Shown: in pieces, positions 17,879 through 28,332 of the stretch | How the letters are laid out: each line of letters begins with the position of its first letter | Numbering within the stretch: the stretch's first letter is position 1 | NCBI RefSeq assembly: GCF_018881545.1 | Contig: NZ_JACVQD010000001.1 | Span: 1,392,039-1,456,038 of the forward strand | Origin: Polynucleobacter alcilacus | GTDB taxonomy: Bacteria; Pseudomonadota; Gammaproteobacteria; Burkholderiales; Burkholderiaceae | Reading direction: 5' to 3' | DNA: 64,000 nucleotides | Translations under genes and position numbers: made by a program | Notes under the pieces: generated by a model | What the model was told of the DNA's origin: nothing | Database searches by the model: none | The model's input: the letters and a program-made list of their open reading frames with translations, nothing else

Positions 17879-18643
17879 GTCTGCTTGAGAATCCATTTTT
17901 GAATTCATTTGAGCTTGATTAACCCATTCAATTGGGTCCATGCCATGGTTGATAAGCCACTGATTGGTTTGAGTAAAGTGGCCACAGCTTGCCTTAGCAC
18001 CGGGTTCTAAAAATGGTTTATTGGTTTTATATACTCCCAGACCAGACGGATGCGACGATTGCAATATCAATTGATCCTTGCCGGCTTCAATCAAAGGCAA
18101 TTTAGATTGAGCGTGCCCTCCCCAAAGTATCCAGACTAGATGGGGTCTTTGCAGCGTAAGCGCAGAAATGAGGCGGTCAATCAGACTTTTCCATCCCAAG
18201 TTGGCATGACTGCCTGCTTCACCCAGTCTAACACTCAGTGCGGTATTTAGAAGCAGCACTCCTTGCTCAGCCCAGGATTGAAGATCTCCGTTTGGGAGTT
18301 CACCAAACCCCTCAAGCGCCAGTGCTTTACTGATATTACGCAACGAACTGGGAAATTCTCGAGACTTACATGGAACGCTAGCGGGAATTGAAAATGCTAG
18401 ACCTTGTGCAAGGCTGGGTGAGTGATAGGGATCTTGACCGAGGATTACCAATTTGACTGATGCCAGAGGGGTGAGTGTGAGTGCCTTAAAAAAAAGATAC
18501 GGCTCTGGACGAATCAGCCCTGGATTGGTTTTTAAAGCTACTCGTAAATTAGCCTCTAATGTTTTCCAAGCATCAGATTCAAAATAGTCACCCAATAACG
18601 CACGCCAATCTTCCGGAATATCGTCTTGAGAAAAAGAGTGCAT
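17867..18643 (-). CDS. ung: Uracil-DNA glycosylase (family 1)
   Basis: This enzyme removes uracil from DNA at the start of base excision repair. The catalytic water-activating motif is intact: GQDPYH at residues 69-74 (Asp71). The C-terminal DNA-intercalation loop reads HPSGLG (198-203) instead of the usual HPSPLS, with the histidine and leucine kept, and is followed by a longer stretch than in E. coli. I start at ATG 18643 (258 residues); an in-frame ATG at 18682 adds 13 residues and overlaps the upstream peptidase gene. Neither has a clear ribosome site. It is probably translated from the same message as the M61 peptidase. Confidence 0.93.
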   Translation of the reverse strand: MHSFSQDDIPEDWRALLGDYFESDAWKTLEANLRVALKTNPGLIRPEPYLFFKALTLTPLASVKLVILGQDPYHSPSLAQGLAFSIPASVPCKSREFPSSLRNISKALALEGFGELPNGDLQSWAEQGVLLLNTALSVRLGEAGSHANLGWKSLIDRLISALTLQRPHLVWILWGGHAQSKLPLIEAGKDQLILQSSHPSGLGVYKTNKPFLEPGAKASCGHFTQTNQWLINHGMDPIEWVNQAQMNSKMDSQADLFS

Positions 18644-18659
18644 CAATCTGTATTGTGAA

Positions 18660-20435
18660 TTAGCGAGCTGGGCTGAGCTCATACTGGATTGGCAGTTGAT
18701 TCGTTTGTAGGGTCGCCATCCGCTCATGTTCTAAGTCGTCTCTATAAAAACAGATATGAATGTTTTGTCCTTCGCTAAGACTGCCTAGGACTTTATCCCA
18801 ACGACTGTTGGTAATGCGCTGGCCGTTGATGCTGGCAAGCAGGTCACCTGGTGCTAGGCCAGCCAATTGGGCAAAGCCACCATCTAAGACATGAGTTATC
18901 TTCAACCATCCGTTAACTTCGGTATGACGCATACCAAATTGCAATTTGATTTTTTCTAACTGTGATTGAGTTTTTGGTGTAACTGAAATGAGTTTGGAGC
19001 CAATCCACTTTTGAATGGGGATATCTTCAGTGCCAAAAATATAACGCGACTTCATGTCATTCCAGATCTTATTAAAGCCAGAACCCAGTAGCGCATGGAT
19101 TAATTTATCTAGACCATCCTCGGCAATACCATCGAGGGTAATGCCATGTCTTTGCCAGATGAGGCGCATGAGGTCGTCTAGTGATTTTTTATTTTTCGAG
19201 AAAGCCCGAATTTGTAAATCAAGCCCTAGAGCAAGTAGGGCGCCTTTACCGTAATAGCTGACAACGGCATTGGGCGTGTTTTCATCAGTCTGATAGTACT
19301 TTGTCCAAGCATCAAATGAGCTATCTGCTAGGCTTTGCTTTTGTCTTCCTGGCCCCCTTAAGATGCCATTCCAACTGTCGGTGACTAATTTCAAATAGGT
19401 TTTGAGATCAATACGTTTACTGCGGAATAGTTGGAGATCATCATAGTAGCTAGTAAAGCCTTCAAACAGCCACAGTAGGCGTGTGTGATTTCTTTTACTG
19501 AGGTCGTAAGGCTGAAATGCTTTTGGCTGAATTCTCTTCACAAGCCATGCATGAAAGTACTCATGACTGCATAGACCTAGAAACTCACGATAAGCAGAAT
19601 CATCTAGCGGTGTATTTAGTTGCGGAATTTGATCACGACGGCAGAGTAATGCTGTACTACTGCGATGCTCAAGACCGCCATAGCCATTCAAAACGGCGTT
19701 TACTAAAAAGAGATAGCTGGTAAATGGTGCATGTTTGCTGTTGGGCTCAAATAGATTGATGGTACAAGCGCAGATTGCCTGTAGATCTTGAGCAAGTCTT
19801 TTTGCATCTACTGGATGAATGCATCCTTGAATAGCCATACTGTGGGCTACACCATTCGATTTCCAGTGAACCAGTTGAAACTCACCCAAAGCGAATGGAT
19901 GATCCAACAGGTCATCGTAATTGTGGGCAAGATAAAAACCAAATCCTCTTTCATCCACTTTCGCAACTCGTAAACTGCTTACTACCGACCAATGATCGGC
20001 AAATCCCGCATCCGGTGGGACGATAGCAAGCGAACAGGGTAAATCTTCCTGCCCCAATACCGCTAGACATAAGCTGCTTGCATTAAAGAAAGCGCGCTCG
20101 GTATCCAGATAGGCAGCGCGTACAGAGGGGTCATATGCGTATACCGTTGTCAGCACTTCAACTGGGCCACTTACTTTGGGTAAGCGCCATTGATCGTTAT
20201 TGATTCTTTCAGGGGAAAGTTTTTGCTTCTTAAAACCAATTGAATGAGCCTCAATTGATTCAATCTGCTTACTAAAGTCTCGAATCAAATAACTTCCCGG
20301 GATCCATGCAGGCATTTGCAGTATTTGCCCGTCTGGATCTGGTGCTGCAATATGTAATTTCACCTGAAAGCGATGGCCATGAAGGTCTGCTGGCCAAACT
20401 GTGTACTGGATCGCTGGTAGATCTGCTGTATTCAT
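18660..20435 (-). CDS. M61-family metallopeptidase with C-terminal PDZ domain
   Basis: This 591-residue zinc peptidase is of the glycyl-aminopeptidase type. The zinc site is HEYFH (His291, His295), with Glu325 in LLWLFEGFTSYYDD as the likely third ligand. An N-terminal beta domain covers roughly residues 1-190. A PDZ domain near 500-580 contains LAGLAPGDLLASINGQRI. I see no signal peptide, so it is probably cytoplasmic. Its natural substrates are not known. It sits 5 bp downstream of dsbC and just upstream of ung on the same strand. Confidence 0.88.
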   Translation of the reverse strand: MNTADLPAIQYTVWPADLHGHRFQVKLHIAAPDPDGQILQMPAWIPGSYLIRDFSKQIESIEAHSIGFKKQKLSPERINNDQWRLPKVSGPVEVLTTVYAYDPSVRAAYLDTERAFFNASSLCLAVLGQEDLPCSLAIVPPDAGFADHWSVVSSLRVAKVDERGFGFYLAHNYDDLLDHPFALGEFQLVHWKSNGVAHSMAIQGCIHPVDAKRLAQDLQAICACTINLFEPNSKHAPFTSYLFLVNAVLNGYGGLEHRSSTALLCRRDQIPQLNTPLDDSAYREFLGLCSHEYFHAWLVKRIQPKAFQPYDLSKRNHTRLLWLFEGFTSYYDDLQLFRSKRIDLKTYLKLVTDSWNGILRGPGRQKQSLADSSFDAWTKYYQTDENTPNAVVSYYGKGALLALGLDLQIRAFSKNKKSLDDLMRLIWQRHGITLDGIAEDGLDKLIHALLGSGFNKIWNDMKSRYIFGTEDIPIQKWIGSKLISVTPKTQSQLEKIKLQFGMRHTEVNGWLKITHVLDGGFAQLAGLAPGDLLASINGQRITNSRWDKVLGSLSEGQNIHICFYRDDLEHERMATLQTNQLPIQYELSPAR

Positions 20436-20440
20436 CGTAT

Positions 20441-21163
20441 TTATTTCAGCGCGCTAAATTTCTTTTCGATATCGGCAATCTGTACTGCGCCAGGAAAGCG
20501 GCTACCGTCTGTAAAGAAGAGGGTTGGAGTACCAGTGATTCCATAGGTTTTAGCAAATGCCATATTTTTATCTAAGGGGGTAGTGCAATCACTTTTACCG
20601 CTTGGACTAATCCCATTGATCATCCAGTCAATATATGTCTTGTAAGGGTCTGAAGAACACCAAATTTGCTTTGATTTCTGGGCAGAGTCAGGCGACAGGA
20701 TGGGGATGAGGTAGGTATAGACCGTGACATTGTCTAGCTGTTGTAAAGATTTCTCGAGTCGTTTGCAATAGCCGCAATTTGGATCAGAAAACACTGCCAA
20801 TTGGCGACTGCCATTGCCACGAACAGTTTTGATAGCATTTGCCTGACTCAAGTCTGCCCACTTAATACGGTTTAAATCTGCCTGTCTTAGTTCGGTAAGA
20901 TTTTTGCCACTCGCTAATTCAATAATTTCACCTTGAATCAGATACTTTCCAGAAGTATCGGTATAAAAAATTTCATTTCCCACAAGAACTTCATATAAAC
21001 CGGAAACGGGTGATGCAGTGACGCTTCTCACCTTTGCGTTGGAGCCCAACTTTTTCTGGATCTCAGTTTTCACTTGCTGCTCTGCTTGAGCGTGCACATA
21101 CCCAGAAAAGAATAGGGTCGCGCAGAGAAGTGCTATTGCAGATAACAATTTATTCAAAATCAA
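20441..21163 (-). CDS. dsbC: Thiol:disulfide interchange protein DsbC (disulfide isomerase)
   Basis: This periplasmic isomerase rearranges wrong disulfides. The signal peptide LLSAIALLCATLFFSGYVHA is followed by a dimerisation domain (about residues 28-85) and a thioredoxin domain with CGYC (Cys130-Cys133) and a cis-proline in ITGTPTLFF. The start is TTG: the reading frame holds no ATG before the signal peptide, and an in-frame stop lies just upstream. AGGAG sits 3 nt before the TTG at 21163 and 9 nt before a second TTG at 21157, which may be the true start. It overlaps the end of the upstream hydroxylase gene by 14 bp, so translation is probably coupled. Confidence 0.92.
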   Translation of the reverse strand: MILNKLLSAIALLCATLFFSGYVHAQAEQQVKTEIQKKLGSNAKVRSVTASPVSGLYEVLVGNEIFYTDTSGKYLIQGEIIELASGKNLTELRQADLNRIKWADLSQANAIKTVRGNGSRQLAVFSDPNCGYCKRLEKSLQQLDNVTVYTYLIPILSPDSAQKSKQIWCSSDPYKTYIDWMINGISPSGKSDCTTPLDKNMAFAKTYGITGTPTLFFTDGSRFPGAVQIADIEKKFSALK

Positions 21164-22424
21164 TTTCTCCTAATGCGCGCTCAATGAGGCGCTGTTTCAT
21201 GAAGTGACTTTTATTTACTAGACCAAGGCCCCAATTACGAAGTTGCCTTTCTGTATTGCTACTGGCAGAGAATAGTTTCTTGAGTCTATCTGTAACCCAT
21301 AACAGCGCGCTAGTATCGCCTTGACGTTGACGCTCATAGCGACGCAGAAGCACCCTATCGCTAGGCGAGCGAAATGATTCACGTTTTCCCAGAATATTGA
21401 GTAGCACCGCTACATCTCGCAGACCCAGGTTGAGACCTTGCCCTGCCAGCGGGTGCATTACATGGGCTGCATCGCCAATGAGTACAACTCTTGGGAATAA
21501 CTCGGGACCAATAAAGCGCTGAGCCCGAATTTTTCTGAGTGGAAACGCGGCCGGCACTGAATTCAGCGTCAACTCACCTAGTTGTTTGCTAATCGCGCCA
21601 TTGGCAATTGTTGAAAATTGGTCAAGCCATTGTGTTTGATCGAGCTTTAATAATTCAGCTGCGTGTTCGGGTGAGGTTGACCATACCATTGAGACTTGTT
21701 TTTCAGGCAAAGGAAGCATTGCAATGATGTCGCCACCAGGCAAGAACCATTGAAACGCAGTATCAAGATGCGGATAGGTGCAAAGCCAGTTAGCAACCAC
21801 AGCACTTTGTGAGTAGCTTTCTTCGCTCGTCGTAATACCTAGCTCAGAACGAATAGGAGAGTTCGCGCCATCCGCAGCAATGATCAATTGCGCCCGAACT
21901 ATGCCACCGCTTCTTAAGTGCAGCGTATTTCCATCGGCATCAAACTCAATTTTTTCAACGGCATCAGCGATGCGCTCCAATTTATTTTGAAAGCGTGATG
22001 CCTGATCGAGGGTGTGCTCAATGACATTGGATTCTCCGATCCAAGCTAATTGAGGAGTGCCTGCTTCGAAAGCGGAAAGATGGAGTTGATCATTTTTTTC
22101 GCCGCGATCACCATAAATCCGCATGTCGCGAACGGCTTGCATTCTGGTGTGATCGATGGCATCCCATATCTGCAGATGAGCCAGCAATTTTTGGGTCCCT
22201 GAAGAAAAAGCATAAATTCGCTGACCCAATTGAGGCCCACTAGGAGCAGGGACTGTTTGCTCCAGATCTGGGGCAATTTCAAGGGTTTGTAGTCCCATTT
22301 GGGCTAAGCCTAAGGCGCAAGCCTTGCCAGCAATACCTCCGCCGACTACGACTACGTCTGCGGTGCGGATTTTGCCGGACTGCAAAAGGGATTTGGGTGG
22401 GTGATTTCGCTGAACTTCTGACAT
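21150..22424 (-). CDS. UbiH/UbiF/COQ6-family FAD-dependent hydroxylase
   Basis: This 424-residue flavoprotein monooxygenase is probably a ring hydroxylase of ubiquinone synthesis. The FAD-binding Rossmann motif is VVVVGGGIAGKACALGLA (residues 24-41). The second FAD motif is GDAAHVMHPLAGQGLNLGLRD, from residue 317. Which ring position it hydroxylates (UbiH, UbiF, UbiI or UbiM-like) cannot be fixed from sequence alone. Coq7, elsewhere in this window, takes the C6 step, so this one is more likely to act at C1 or C5. It is the first gene of the run ubiH-like, dsbC, M61 peptidase, ung, and is divergent from ychF. Confidence 0.85.
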   Translation of the reverse strand: MSEVQRNHPPKSLLQSGKIRTADVVVVGGGIAGKACALGLAQMGLQTLEIAPDLEQTVPAPSGPQLGQRIYAFSSGTQKLLAHLQIWDAIDHTRMQAVRDMRIYGDRGEKNDQLHLSAFEAGTPQLAWIGESNVIEHTLDQASRFQNKLERIADAVEKIEFDADGNTLHLRSGGIVRAQLIIAADGANSPIRSELGITTSEESYSQSAVVANWLCTYPHLDTAFQWFLPGGDIIAMLPLPEKQVSMVWSTSPEHAAELLKLDQTQWLDQFSTIANGAISKQLGELTLNSVPAAFPLRKIRAQRFIGPELFPRVVLIGDAAHVMHPLAGQGLNLGLRDVAVLLNILGKRESFRSPSDRVLLRRYERQRQGDTSALLWVTDRLKKLFSASSNTERQLRNWGLGLVNKSHFMKQRLIERALGEIDFE

Positions 22425-22464
22425 ACCTTGATGATATCGAAACCAGCGCCTTTACAATAAAGGC

Positions 22465-23559
22465 ATGTCTTTAAAATGTGGCATCGTCGGCCTGCCTAAC
22501 GTCGGCAAATCTACCCTCTTTAATGCGCTTACCAAGGCTGGGATCGCAGCGGAAAACTATCCTTTCTGCACGATTGAGCCTAATGTGGGCATTGTTGAGG
22601 TCCCTGACCCTCGTCTAGCCGCTTTGGCTGAGATCGTTAAGCCGGAGCGCATCCTGCCCGCAGCTGTCGAATTTGTCGATATTGCGGGTTTAGTTGCGGG
22701 CGCATCTAAGGGTGAGGGCTTGGGTAACCAATTTCTAGCCAATATTCGAGAAACTGACGCAATTACGCACGTTGTTCGTTGCTTTGAAGATCCTAATGTC
22801 ATACATGTGGCAGGCAAGATTGACCCTATCGCTGATATTGGCGTCATTGACACTGAGTTAGCACTCTCAGACTTGGCTACCGTTGAAAAAACCCTCAATC
22901 GCTCCAGTAAGGCCGCGAAGTCAGGTAATGATAAAGAAGCTGCTGCTTTAGTCGCCGTTCTCACTAAAGTCCAAGCGCATTTGGATTTAGCCTTGCCAGT
23001 ACGTAGCCTGAATTTGAATGAAGAAGAGTTGCTATTGATTAAGCCATTATGTTTAATTACTGCCAAGCCGGCGATGTATGTTGCGAATGTCAAAGAAGAT
23101 GGCTTTACAAATAACCCGCATCTTGAAGCGGTAAAGCAACATGCTGCAAAAGAACAGGCGCCAGTAGTTGCAGTCTGTGCAGCGATTGAAGCAGAAATTG
23201 CCGACTTGGAGGATGCTGACAAGATTGAATTTTTAGCAGACTTGGGTATGGAAGAGCCGGGATTGGATCGCGTGATTCGCGCAGGCTATACCTTGCTTGG
23301 TTTGCAAACGTATTTCACTGCTGGTGTAAAAGAAGTGCGTGCTTGGACAATTCATCTAGGTGATACAGCACCGCAAGCGGCGGGCGTGATTCATACAGAT
23401 TTTGAGCGGGGCTTTATTCGTGCTCAAACTATTGCTTATGATGACTTTATCCAGTTTAAGGGTGAGTCAGGCGCTAAAGAAGCTGGCAAGATGCGTGCTG
23501 AAGGCAAGGAGTATGTTGTTAAAGATGGAGATGTATTGAATTTCTTGTTTAACGTCTAA
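22465..23559 (+). CDS. ychF: Redox-regulated P-loop ATPase YchF (OLA1 family)
   Basis: This 364-residue Obg-family protein prefers ATP to GTP and binds ribosomes. The P-loop [17 protein letters not shown] starts at residue 9, followed by G-domain motifs such as [19 protein letters not shown]. The central coiled coil and C-terminal TGS domain end in the conserved [17 protein letters not shown]. Known relatives are linked to oxidative-stress responses. It is monocistronic and converges on the trp operon across an 83-bp gap in which I see no clear terminator. Confidence 0.96.
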   Translation: MSLKCGIVGLPNVGKSTLFNALTKAGIAAENYPFCTIEPNVGIVEVPDPRLAALAEIVKPERILPAAVEFVDIAGLVAGASKGEGLGNQFLANIRETDAITHVVRCFEDPNVIHVAGKIDPIADIGVIDTELALSDLATVEKTLNRSSKAAKSGNDKEAAALVAVLTKVQAHLDLALPVRSLNLNEEELLLIKPLCLITAKPAMYVANVKEDGFTNNPHLEAVKQHAAKEQAPVVAVCAAIEAEIADLEDADKIEFLADLGMEEPGLDRVIRAGYTLLGLQTYFTAGVKEVRAWTIHLGDTAPQAAGVIHTDFERGFIRAQTIAYDDFIQFKGESGAKEAGKMRAEGKEYVVKDGDVLNFLFNV

Positions 23560-23642
23560 ATAGCTAAATCAAAGACGAATACTACTTAAGCAACCTTATA
23601 ACACTGGCGGTTTTCTGCTGCAACCTAGGTCTTTTAAAAAGA

Positions 23643-24446
23643 TTAGGAGAATAGTTCGCTAAGCGCTGTGCCTGGATCTGCTGCACGCATAAACGCTTCA
23701 CCAACTAAGAATGCGTTGATTTGATTCTCGCGCATTAATTGAACATCAGAACGGTTCAATATCCCAGACTCTGTCACTAAGATTTTATTGCTGGGAACCA
23801 TTGACAGAAGTGAAAGTGTGGTTTGCAGCGTTACTTCAAAGGTCTTGAGGTTACGATTATTGATGCCTAATAAAGGCGTCTTTAGTTCTAAGGCTTGCTC
23901 TAGCTCAGGGGCATTATGTACTTCAACCAACACATCAAGACCGAGATCATGAGCGCAGGCTTCAAGATCCTTCATTTGATTTAGTTCTAAGCAGGCAACA
24001 ATTAACAGAATGGCATCCGCTCCAATTGCGCGTGCTTCATAGACTTGATAGGGATCGATCGTGAAATCCTTACGCAATACGGGAATGCGACACGCTGCCC
24101 GAGCTTCTTGCAAATAGGCATTACAACCCTGGAAATAATCAAGATCAGTGAGGACGGATAAACAGGCGGCGCCATGTTTTTCATAAGACTGCGCGATTTC
24201 TGCAGGCTTGAAATTCTCGCGCAGTATGCCTTTGCTAGGACTGGCTTTTTTGATTTCAGCAATGACGCCCGCTTTGCCAGTGGCAATTTGGTTTTCAATA
24301 GCCTGTATGAAGCCACGTGGCTTCAAAAGGGGATCTTGCTTGTTTGCCTCAGCAATCTCACGTTGATTGGCAAGAGAAGTGCGTTTTAAACTGCTTGAAA
24401 CTTCAATCTTTTTTGTCGCAACAATTTTATCGAGAATATCACTCAT
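23643..24446 (-). CDS. trpC: Indole-3-glycerol phosphate synthase
   Basis: This 267-residue TIM-barrel enzyme converts CdRP to indole-3-glycerol phosphate in tryptophan synthesis. Recognisable stretches are [37 protein letters not shown] and [14 protein letters not shown]. It is a stand-alone TrpC, not fused to TrpF. It ends the minus-strand operon rpe-trpE-trpG-trpD-trpC and starts 10 bp after trpD. trpF, trpB and trpA are not in this window. Confidence 0.96.
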   Translation of the reverse strand: MSDILDKIVATKKIEVSSSLKRTSLANQREIAEANKQDPLLKPRGFIQAIENQIATGKAGVIAEIKKASPSKGILRENFKPAEIAQSYEKHGAACLSVLTDLDYFQGCNAYLQEARAACRIPVLRKDFTIDPYQVYEARAIGADAILLIVACLELNQMKDLEACAHDLGLDVLVEVHNAPELEQALELKTPLLGINNRNLKTFEVTLQTTLSLLSMVPSNKILVTESGILNRSDVQLMRENQINAFLVGEAFMRAADPGTALSELFS

Positions 24447-24456
24447 AAATAATCAG

Positions 24457-25482
24457 TTATTTAGATTGGGTTGCAGCAACAAATGCATCTAACTTTTTAC
24501 GAGCTGCACCAGAAGCAATAGCGGCCTTAGCCATTGCAAGACCTGAGGCAATATCTTTAGCAACTCCGGCAACATAGAGGGTTGCACCTGCATTGAGGCA
24601 GACAATATCGCTTGCAGCCCCAGGTTTATTGTCAATCACGTCCAAAACTATTTTTTTAGACTCTTCCGCATTAGCCACTTTGAAAGTATTACTGGGTGCG
24701 ATATTTAAGCCAAAGTCTTTTGGATGAATTTCATATTCACGCACCACCCCATTTTTCAGTTCACCAACCAAGGTTGGGCCTTCAAGAGAAATTTCGTCTA
24801 AACCATCGCGACCATAAACAACCAAAGCATGATCCATATCAAGCGCTTGGAGAACGCGTGCTTGAATGCCAACTAGGTCTGAATGGAATACGCCCATCAA
24901 AATTCGTTTCGCATCAGCAGGGTTAGTAAGAGGGCCCAGGATATTAAAAATCGTTCGCACACCCAATTGCTTTCGGATAGGCGCGACATTTTTCATGGCG
25001 GGGTGATGATTTGGGGCAAACATAAAGCCGGCACCTACTGTAGCAATACATTTCGCAACTTGTTCTGCTGAAAGTCCCAGATTGACGCCTAGGGCTTCCA
25101 ATACATCTGCGCTGCCGGATTTGCTGCTAACACTGCGATTGCCGTGCTTAGCAATTTTTGCTCCAGCTGCCGCCGCTACAAACATTGCAGCAGTAGAAAT
25201 GTTGAAAGTATGTGCTCCATCCCCACCAGTACCTACTACATCAACTAAATTGCTGCGATCGTCAACCTGTACAGGAGTTGCAAATTCACGCATGACCTTG
25301 GCGGCTGCGGCAATCTCTCCAACAGTTTCTTTTTTAGTACGTAAGGCGACTAATAGGCCAGCGACGAGTTCCGGTGACATTTCACCACTCATGATGAGTC
25401 GCATCATCGCAGTCATTTCATCATGAAAGAGTTCGCGATGTTCAATGCAGCGTTGTAAGGCTTCTTGAGGAGTGATTGGCAT
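24457..25482 (-). CDS. trpD: Anthranilate phosphoribosyltransferase
   Basis: This 341-residue enzyme joins anthranilate to PRPP. The PRPP-binding signature [18 protein letters not shown] and the [20 protein letters not shown] segment are intact, as is the magnesium-binding DGLDEIS. It is a separate TrpD, not fused to TrpG. It lies 20 bp after trpG in the operon. Confidence 0.96.
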   Translation of the reverse strand: MPITPQEALQRCIEHRELFHDEMTAMMRLIMSGEMSPELVAGLLVALRTKKETVGEIAAAAKVMREFATPVQVDDRSNLVDVVGTGGDGAHTFNISTAAMFVAAAAGAKIAKHGNRSVSSKSGSADVLEALGVNLGLSAEQVAKCIATVGAGFMFAPNHHPAMKNVAPIRKQLGVRTIFNILGPLTNPADAKRILMGVFHSDLVGIQARVLQALDMDHALVVYGRDGLDEISLEGPTLVGELKNGVVREYEIHPKDFGLNIAPSNTFKVANAEESKKIVLDVIDNKPGAASDIVCLNAGATLYVAGVAKDIASGLAMAKAAIASGAARKKLDAFVAATQSK

Positions 25483-25502
25483 AGCGCTTTTTATCAGATT
25501 GC

Positions 25503-26069
25503 TTATGTATTTAGTAAAAAATTCTTGAGCAGAGCATGTCCATGCTCGGAAAGAATGGATTCAGGATGAAATTGAACCCCTTCAACAGCCAATTCGCGAT
25601 GACGCACACCCATAATCTCGCCATCAGATGAGGTTGCGGTCACCTCTAATACTGCTGGTAAGGAATTGTTTTCAATTGCTAAAGAGTGATAGCGGGTGAC
25701 CTTGAATGGATTCGGTAAGTCTTTAAAAACGCCAACACCAGTGTGATGAATCAAGTCCGTTTTGCCATGCATGACCTTTTGAGCCCGAATCACATTACCG
25801 CCAAAGGCTTCGCCAATAGCTTGGTGACCAAGGCAAACACCTAAAATCGGAATTTTTCCGGCGTAGTGTTTGATTGTTTCAACCGAGATGCCTGCCTCTG
25901 CTGGACTACATGGTCCCGGAGAAATACAAATCCGTGCAGGATTGAGGGACGCAATATCCTCAACGGAGATCTCATCGTTACGAAAGACTTTGACCTCTTC
26001 ACCCAGCTCAGCAAAATATTGCACGAGGTTATAGGTAAACGAATCGTAGTTATCAATCATGAGGAGCAT
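25503..26069 (-). CDS. trpG: Anthranilate synthase component II, glutamine amidotransferase
   Basis: This 188-residue class I glutaminase supplies ammonia to TrpE. The nucleophile is in [17 protein letters not shown], and the His-Glu of the triad is in [15 protein letters not shown] chose the ATG at 26069 ([19 protein letters not shown]) because AGGAGG lies 4-5 nt upstream; a TTG one codon earlier is the only longer option. The start lies inside the end of trpE, a typical sign of translational coupling for a 1:1 complex. The same subunit may also serve PabB, as in some other bacteria. Confidence 0.95.
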   Translation of the reverse strand: MLLMIDNYDSFTYNLVQYFAELGEEVKVFRNDEISVEDIASLNPARICISPGPCSPAEAGISVETIKHYAGKIPILGVCLGHQAIGEAFGGNVIRAQKVMHGKTDLIHHTGVGVFKDLPNPFKVTRYHSLAIENNSLPAVLEVTATSSDGEIMGVRHRELAVEGVQFHPESILSEHGHALLKNFLLNT

Positions 26070-27558
26070 CAAGTCCTCCTTGCACTAATTCAGCGGCCGT
26101 TAATACGGCGCGAGCCTTGGCTTCCGTTTCTTTCCATTCGGCTGTGGGATCTGAATCAGCAACCACACCAGCACCAGCTTGTGAGTGCAGTACGCCATCG
26201 CGAATCACCCCTGTACGAATAGCAATAGCGACATCCATGTCTCCCGAGAAAGAAAGATAGCCAACTGCTCCACCGTAAACACAACGTTTTACGATTTCCA
26301 TCTCATCAATGATTTCCATTGCCCGTATTTTTGGCGCTCCCGATAAGGTTCCTGCAGGGAAAGTGGCTCTCAGTACGTCCATATTGCTCATATTATCTAA
26401 AAGATGCCCTTCAACTGAGCTCACAATATGCTGCACATGAGAATACTTTTCAATCGACATGGAGTCAGTAACTTTTACTGACCCGGTCTTAGCGATTCGG
26501 CCCACATCATTACGGGCCAGATCGATCAACATGACATGCTCGGCAATTTCTTTGGGATCAGCCAAGAGTTCGGCAGCCAAGCGCTCATCTTCTTCAGGTG
26601 TAACACCACGCGGACGTGTTCCAGCAAGCGGGCGAATCGTCACAATCTTTTCTGCGGCCAATTGTTCTTGGCGCACCAAGATTTCTGGGGAGGATCCAAC
26701 AATTTGCATGTCGCCAAAATCATAGAAGTACATGTATGGCGAAGGATTTAAAGAGCGAAGTGCTCTGTAAAGAGCTAATGGAGAATCTGTAAATGGTTTG
26801 CTGATGCGTTGACCAATAACGACCTGCATACAATCGCCAGCCAAAATATATTCTTTGGTTTTTCGTACTGCATCTTCAAAATCTGCTGCTTTGAATTTAC
26901 GGACGAGTTCAGTCTTGGCGCTTGGTAGTGATGCAGGCATGTTCGCTGGTTTGCCAAGACAGGCAAGCAATTCCTTTAAACGAGCCTGCGCTTTATCAAA
27001 GCCATCAACCCCACTTGGATCTGCATAGACGATGAAATAAATTTTTCCTGCAATGTTGTCAATGACCGCTAACTCTTCAGTAAGCATGAGCTGTATATCC
27101 GGAACACCTAGCTCGTCTGGTAGACCGTGTTGAGCTAAACGAGATTCAATATAGCGAACAGTGTCATATCCAAAGTAACCAGCGAGTCCACCGCAAAAGC
27201 GAGGTAGGCCTGAATGGACCGCAACCTTGAAGCGTTTGAAATAAGCGTCTACAAAATCCAGTGGGTTATCGGTATTGCTTTCAAGGACTTTGTCACCTGT
27301 GACTACTTCATTGATAGGCGCAGACGGAGTCCCTACTGTTCTAATAACAGTCTTTGCGGGTAGGCCAATAAAGGAGAAGCGGCCGAAGCGCTCACCACCT
27401 AAGACGGATTCCAGTAAACAAGTATTTTTGTTACCAAACGTTTGACTGAGCTTGACGTAAAGTGACAGCGGCGTCTCTAGATCAGATAAGACCTCTTTAA
27501 CAATCGGAATGCGGTTGAAACCCTGTTTTGCCAGAGTATTAAATTCTTCACGTTGCAT
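26053..27558 (-). CDS. trpE: Anthranilate synthase component I
   Basis: This 501-residue chorismate-using enzyme, with TrpG, makes anthranilate. Chorismate-binding landmarks are [29 protein letters not shown] and [18 protein letters not shown]. The N-terminal feedback region contains [16 protein letters not shown], where LLES is the element that binds tryptophan in known TrpE proteins, so feedback inhibition is likely. Its ATG overlaps the rpe stop (TAATG). No trp leader peptide or attenuator can fit upstream, because rpe is directly adjacent. Confidence 0.96.
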   Translation of the reverse strand: MQREEFNTLAKQGFNRIPIVKEVLSDLETPLSLYVKLSQTFGNKNTCLLESVLGGERFGRFSFIGLPAKTVIRTVGTPSAPINEVVTGDKVLESNTDNPLDFVDAYFKRFKVAVHSGLPRFCGGLAGYFGYDTVRYIESRLAQHGLPDELGVPDIQLMLTEELAVIDNIAGKIYFIVYADPSGVDGFDKAQARLKELLACLGKPANMPASLPSAKTELVRKFKAADFEDAVRKTKEYILAGDCMQVVIGQRISKPFTDSPLALYRALRSLNPSPYMYFYDFGDMQIVGSSPEILVRQEQLAAEKIVTIRPLAGTRPRGVTPEEDERLAAELLADPKEIAEHVMLIDLARNDVGRIAKTGSVKVTDSMSIEKYSHVQHIVSSVEGHLLDNMSNMDVLRATFPAGTLSGAPKIRAMEIIDEMEIVKRCVYGGAVGYLSFSGDMDVAIAIRTGVIRDGVLHSQAGAGVVADSDPTAEWKETEAKARAVLTAAELVQGGLDAPHD

Positions 27559-28283
27559 TAGGCTTTTCCTAGCTTCCCTAATTCAGCGTGCATTGCTGCT
27601 ATGACTTGGGTGTAATTTTCTTTGCCGAAAATAGCAGAGCCAGCTACAAAAGTATCGGCACCCGCTTGCGCAACCTCTGCAATGTTATCCACCTTAATAC
27701 CGCCATCTACTTCAAGACGAATATGGCGCCCCGTCTCTGCTTGATATCGATCCAAGCGTTCGCGTACTTGAGTAATTTTATGGAGAGTGCTTGGAATAAA
27801 AGATTGACCGCCAAAGCCTGGATTAACAGACATGAGTAAAACCAAGTCAAGCAATTCGAGGGTATGGTCTAAATGATCTAGTGGTGTCGCAGGATTGAGT
27901 ACGAGACCTGCTTGACAACCTTGATCACGGATTAAATCGAGAGTGCGGTTTACATGAGGGCTAGCTTCCGGATGAAAGCTAATTAAATTTGCGCCAGCCT
28001 TGGCAAAATCGGGGACGATCCGATCTACCGGCTCGATCATTAAATGCACATCTATCATGGCGGCCTTGCCGTTTTTATTTGCATGCGGACGAATGGCCTC
28101 GCAAACAAGCGGACCAATTGTCAGGTTCGGAACAAAGTGGTTATCCATCACATCAAAGTGGATCCAATCAGCACCCGCTGCGAGAACATCTTGGACTTCT
28201 TTACCTAGGCAGGCAAAATCAGCCGACAAAATGGAGGGGGCAATAACAAATTGGGGATTTGGTAGTGTTTTTTGGCTTTCCAT
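27558..28283 (-). CDS. rpe: Ribulose-phosphate 3-epimerase
   Basis: This 241-residue TIM-barrel enzyme interconverts ribulose-5-phosphate and xylulose-5-phosphate. Conserved parts are [50 protein letters not shown] and [11 protein letters not shown]. It is the first gene of the trp operon. Betaproteobacteria often have a phosphoglycolate phosphatase gene (gph) between rpe and trpE; here the two genes overlap by one base and gph is absent from this position. It is divergent from apaG. Confidence 0.96.
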   Translation of the reverse strand: MESQKTLPNPQFVIAPSILSADFACLGKEVQDVLAAGADWIHFDVMDNHFVPNLTIGPLVCEAIRPHANKNGKAAMIDVHLMIEPVDRIVPDFAKAGANLISFHPEASPHVNRTLDLIRDQGCQAGLVLNPATPLDHLDHTLELLDLVLLMSVNPGFGGQSFIPSTLHKITQVRERLDRYQAETGRHIRLEVDGGIKVDNIAEVAQAGADTFVAGSAIFGKENYTQVIAAMHAELGKLGKA

Positions 28284-28332
28284 CCCTAGATTCTAGCTTG
28301 CAGTTGGCCTTAGGATGGAGCAGAATTCGTGC

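Noticed and set aside
22557..23222. Long 221-codon antisense frame opposite ychF
   Set aside because: It mirrors a strongly conserved gene and its protein is Ser/Thr/Ala-rich low-complexity with no recognisable fold; a shadow of ychF codon bias.
27556..27600. trp leader peptide or attenuator upstream of trpE
   Set aside because: rpe and trpE overlap by one base, so there is no room for a leader.
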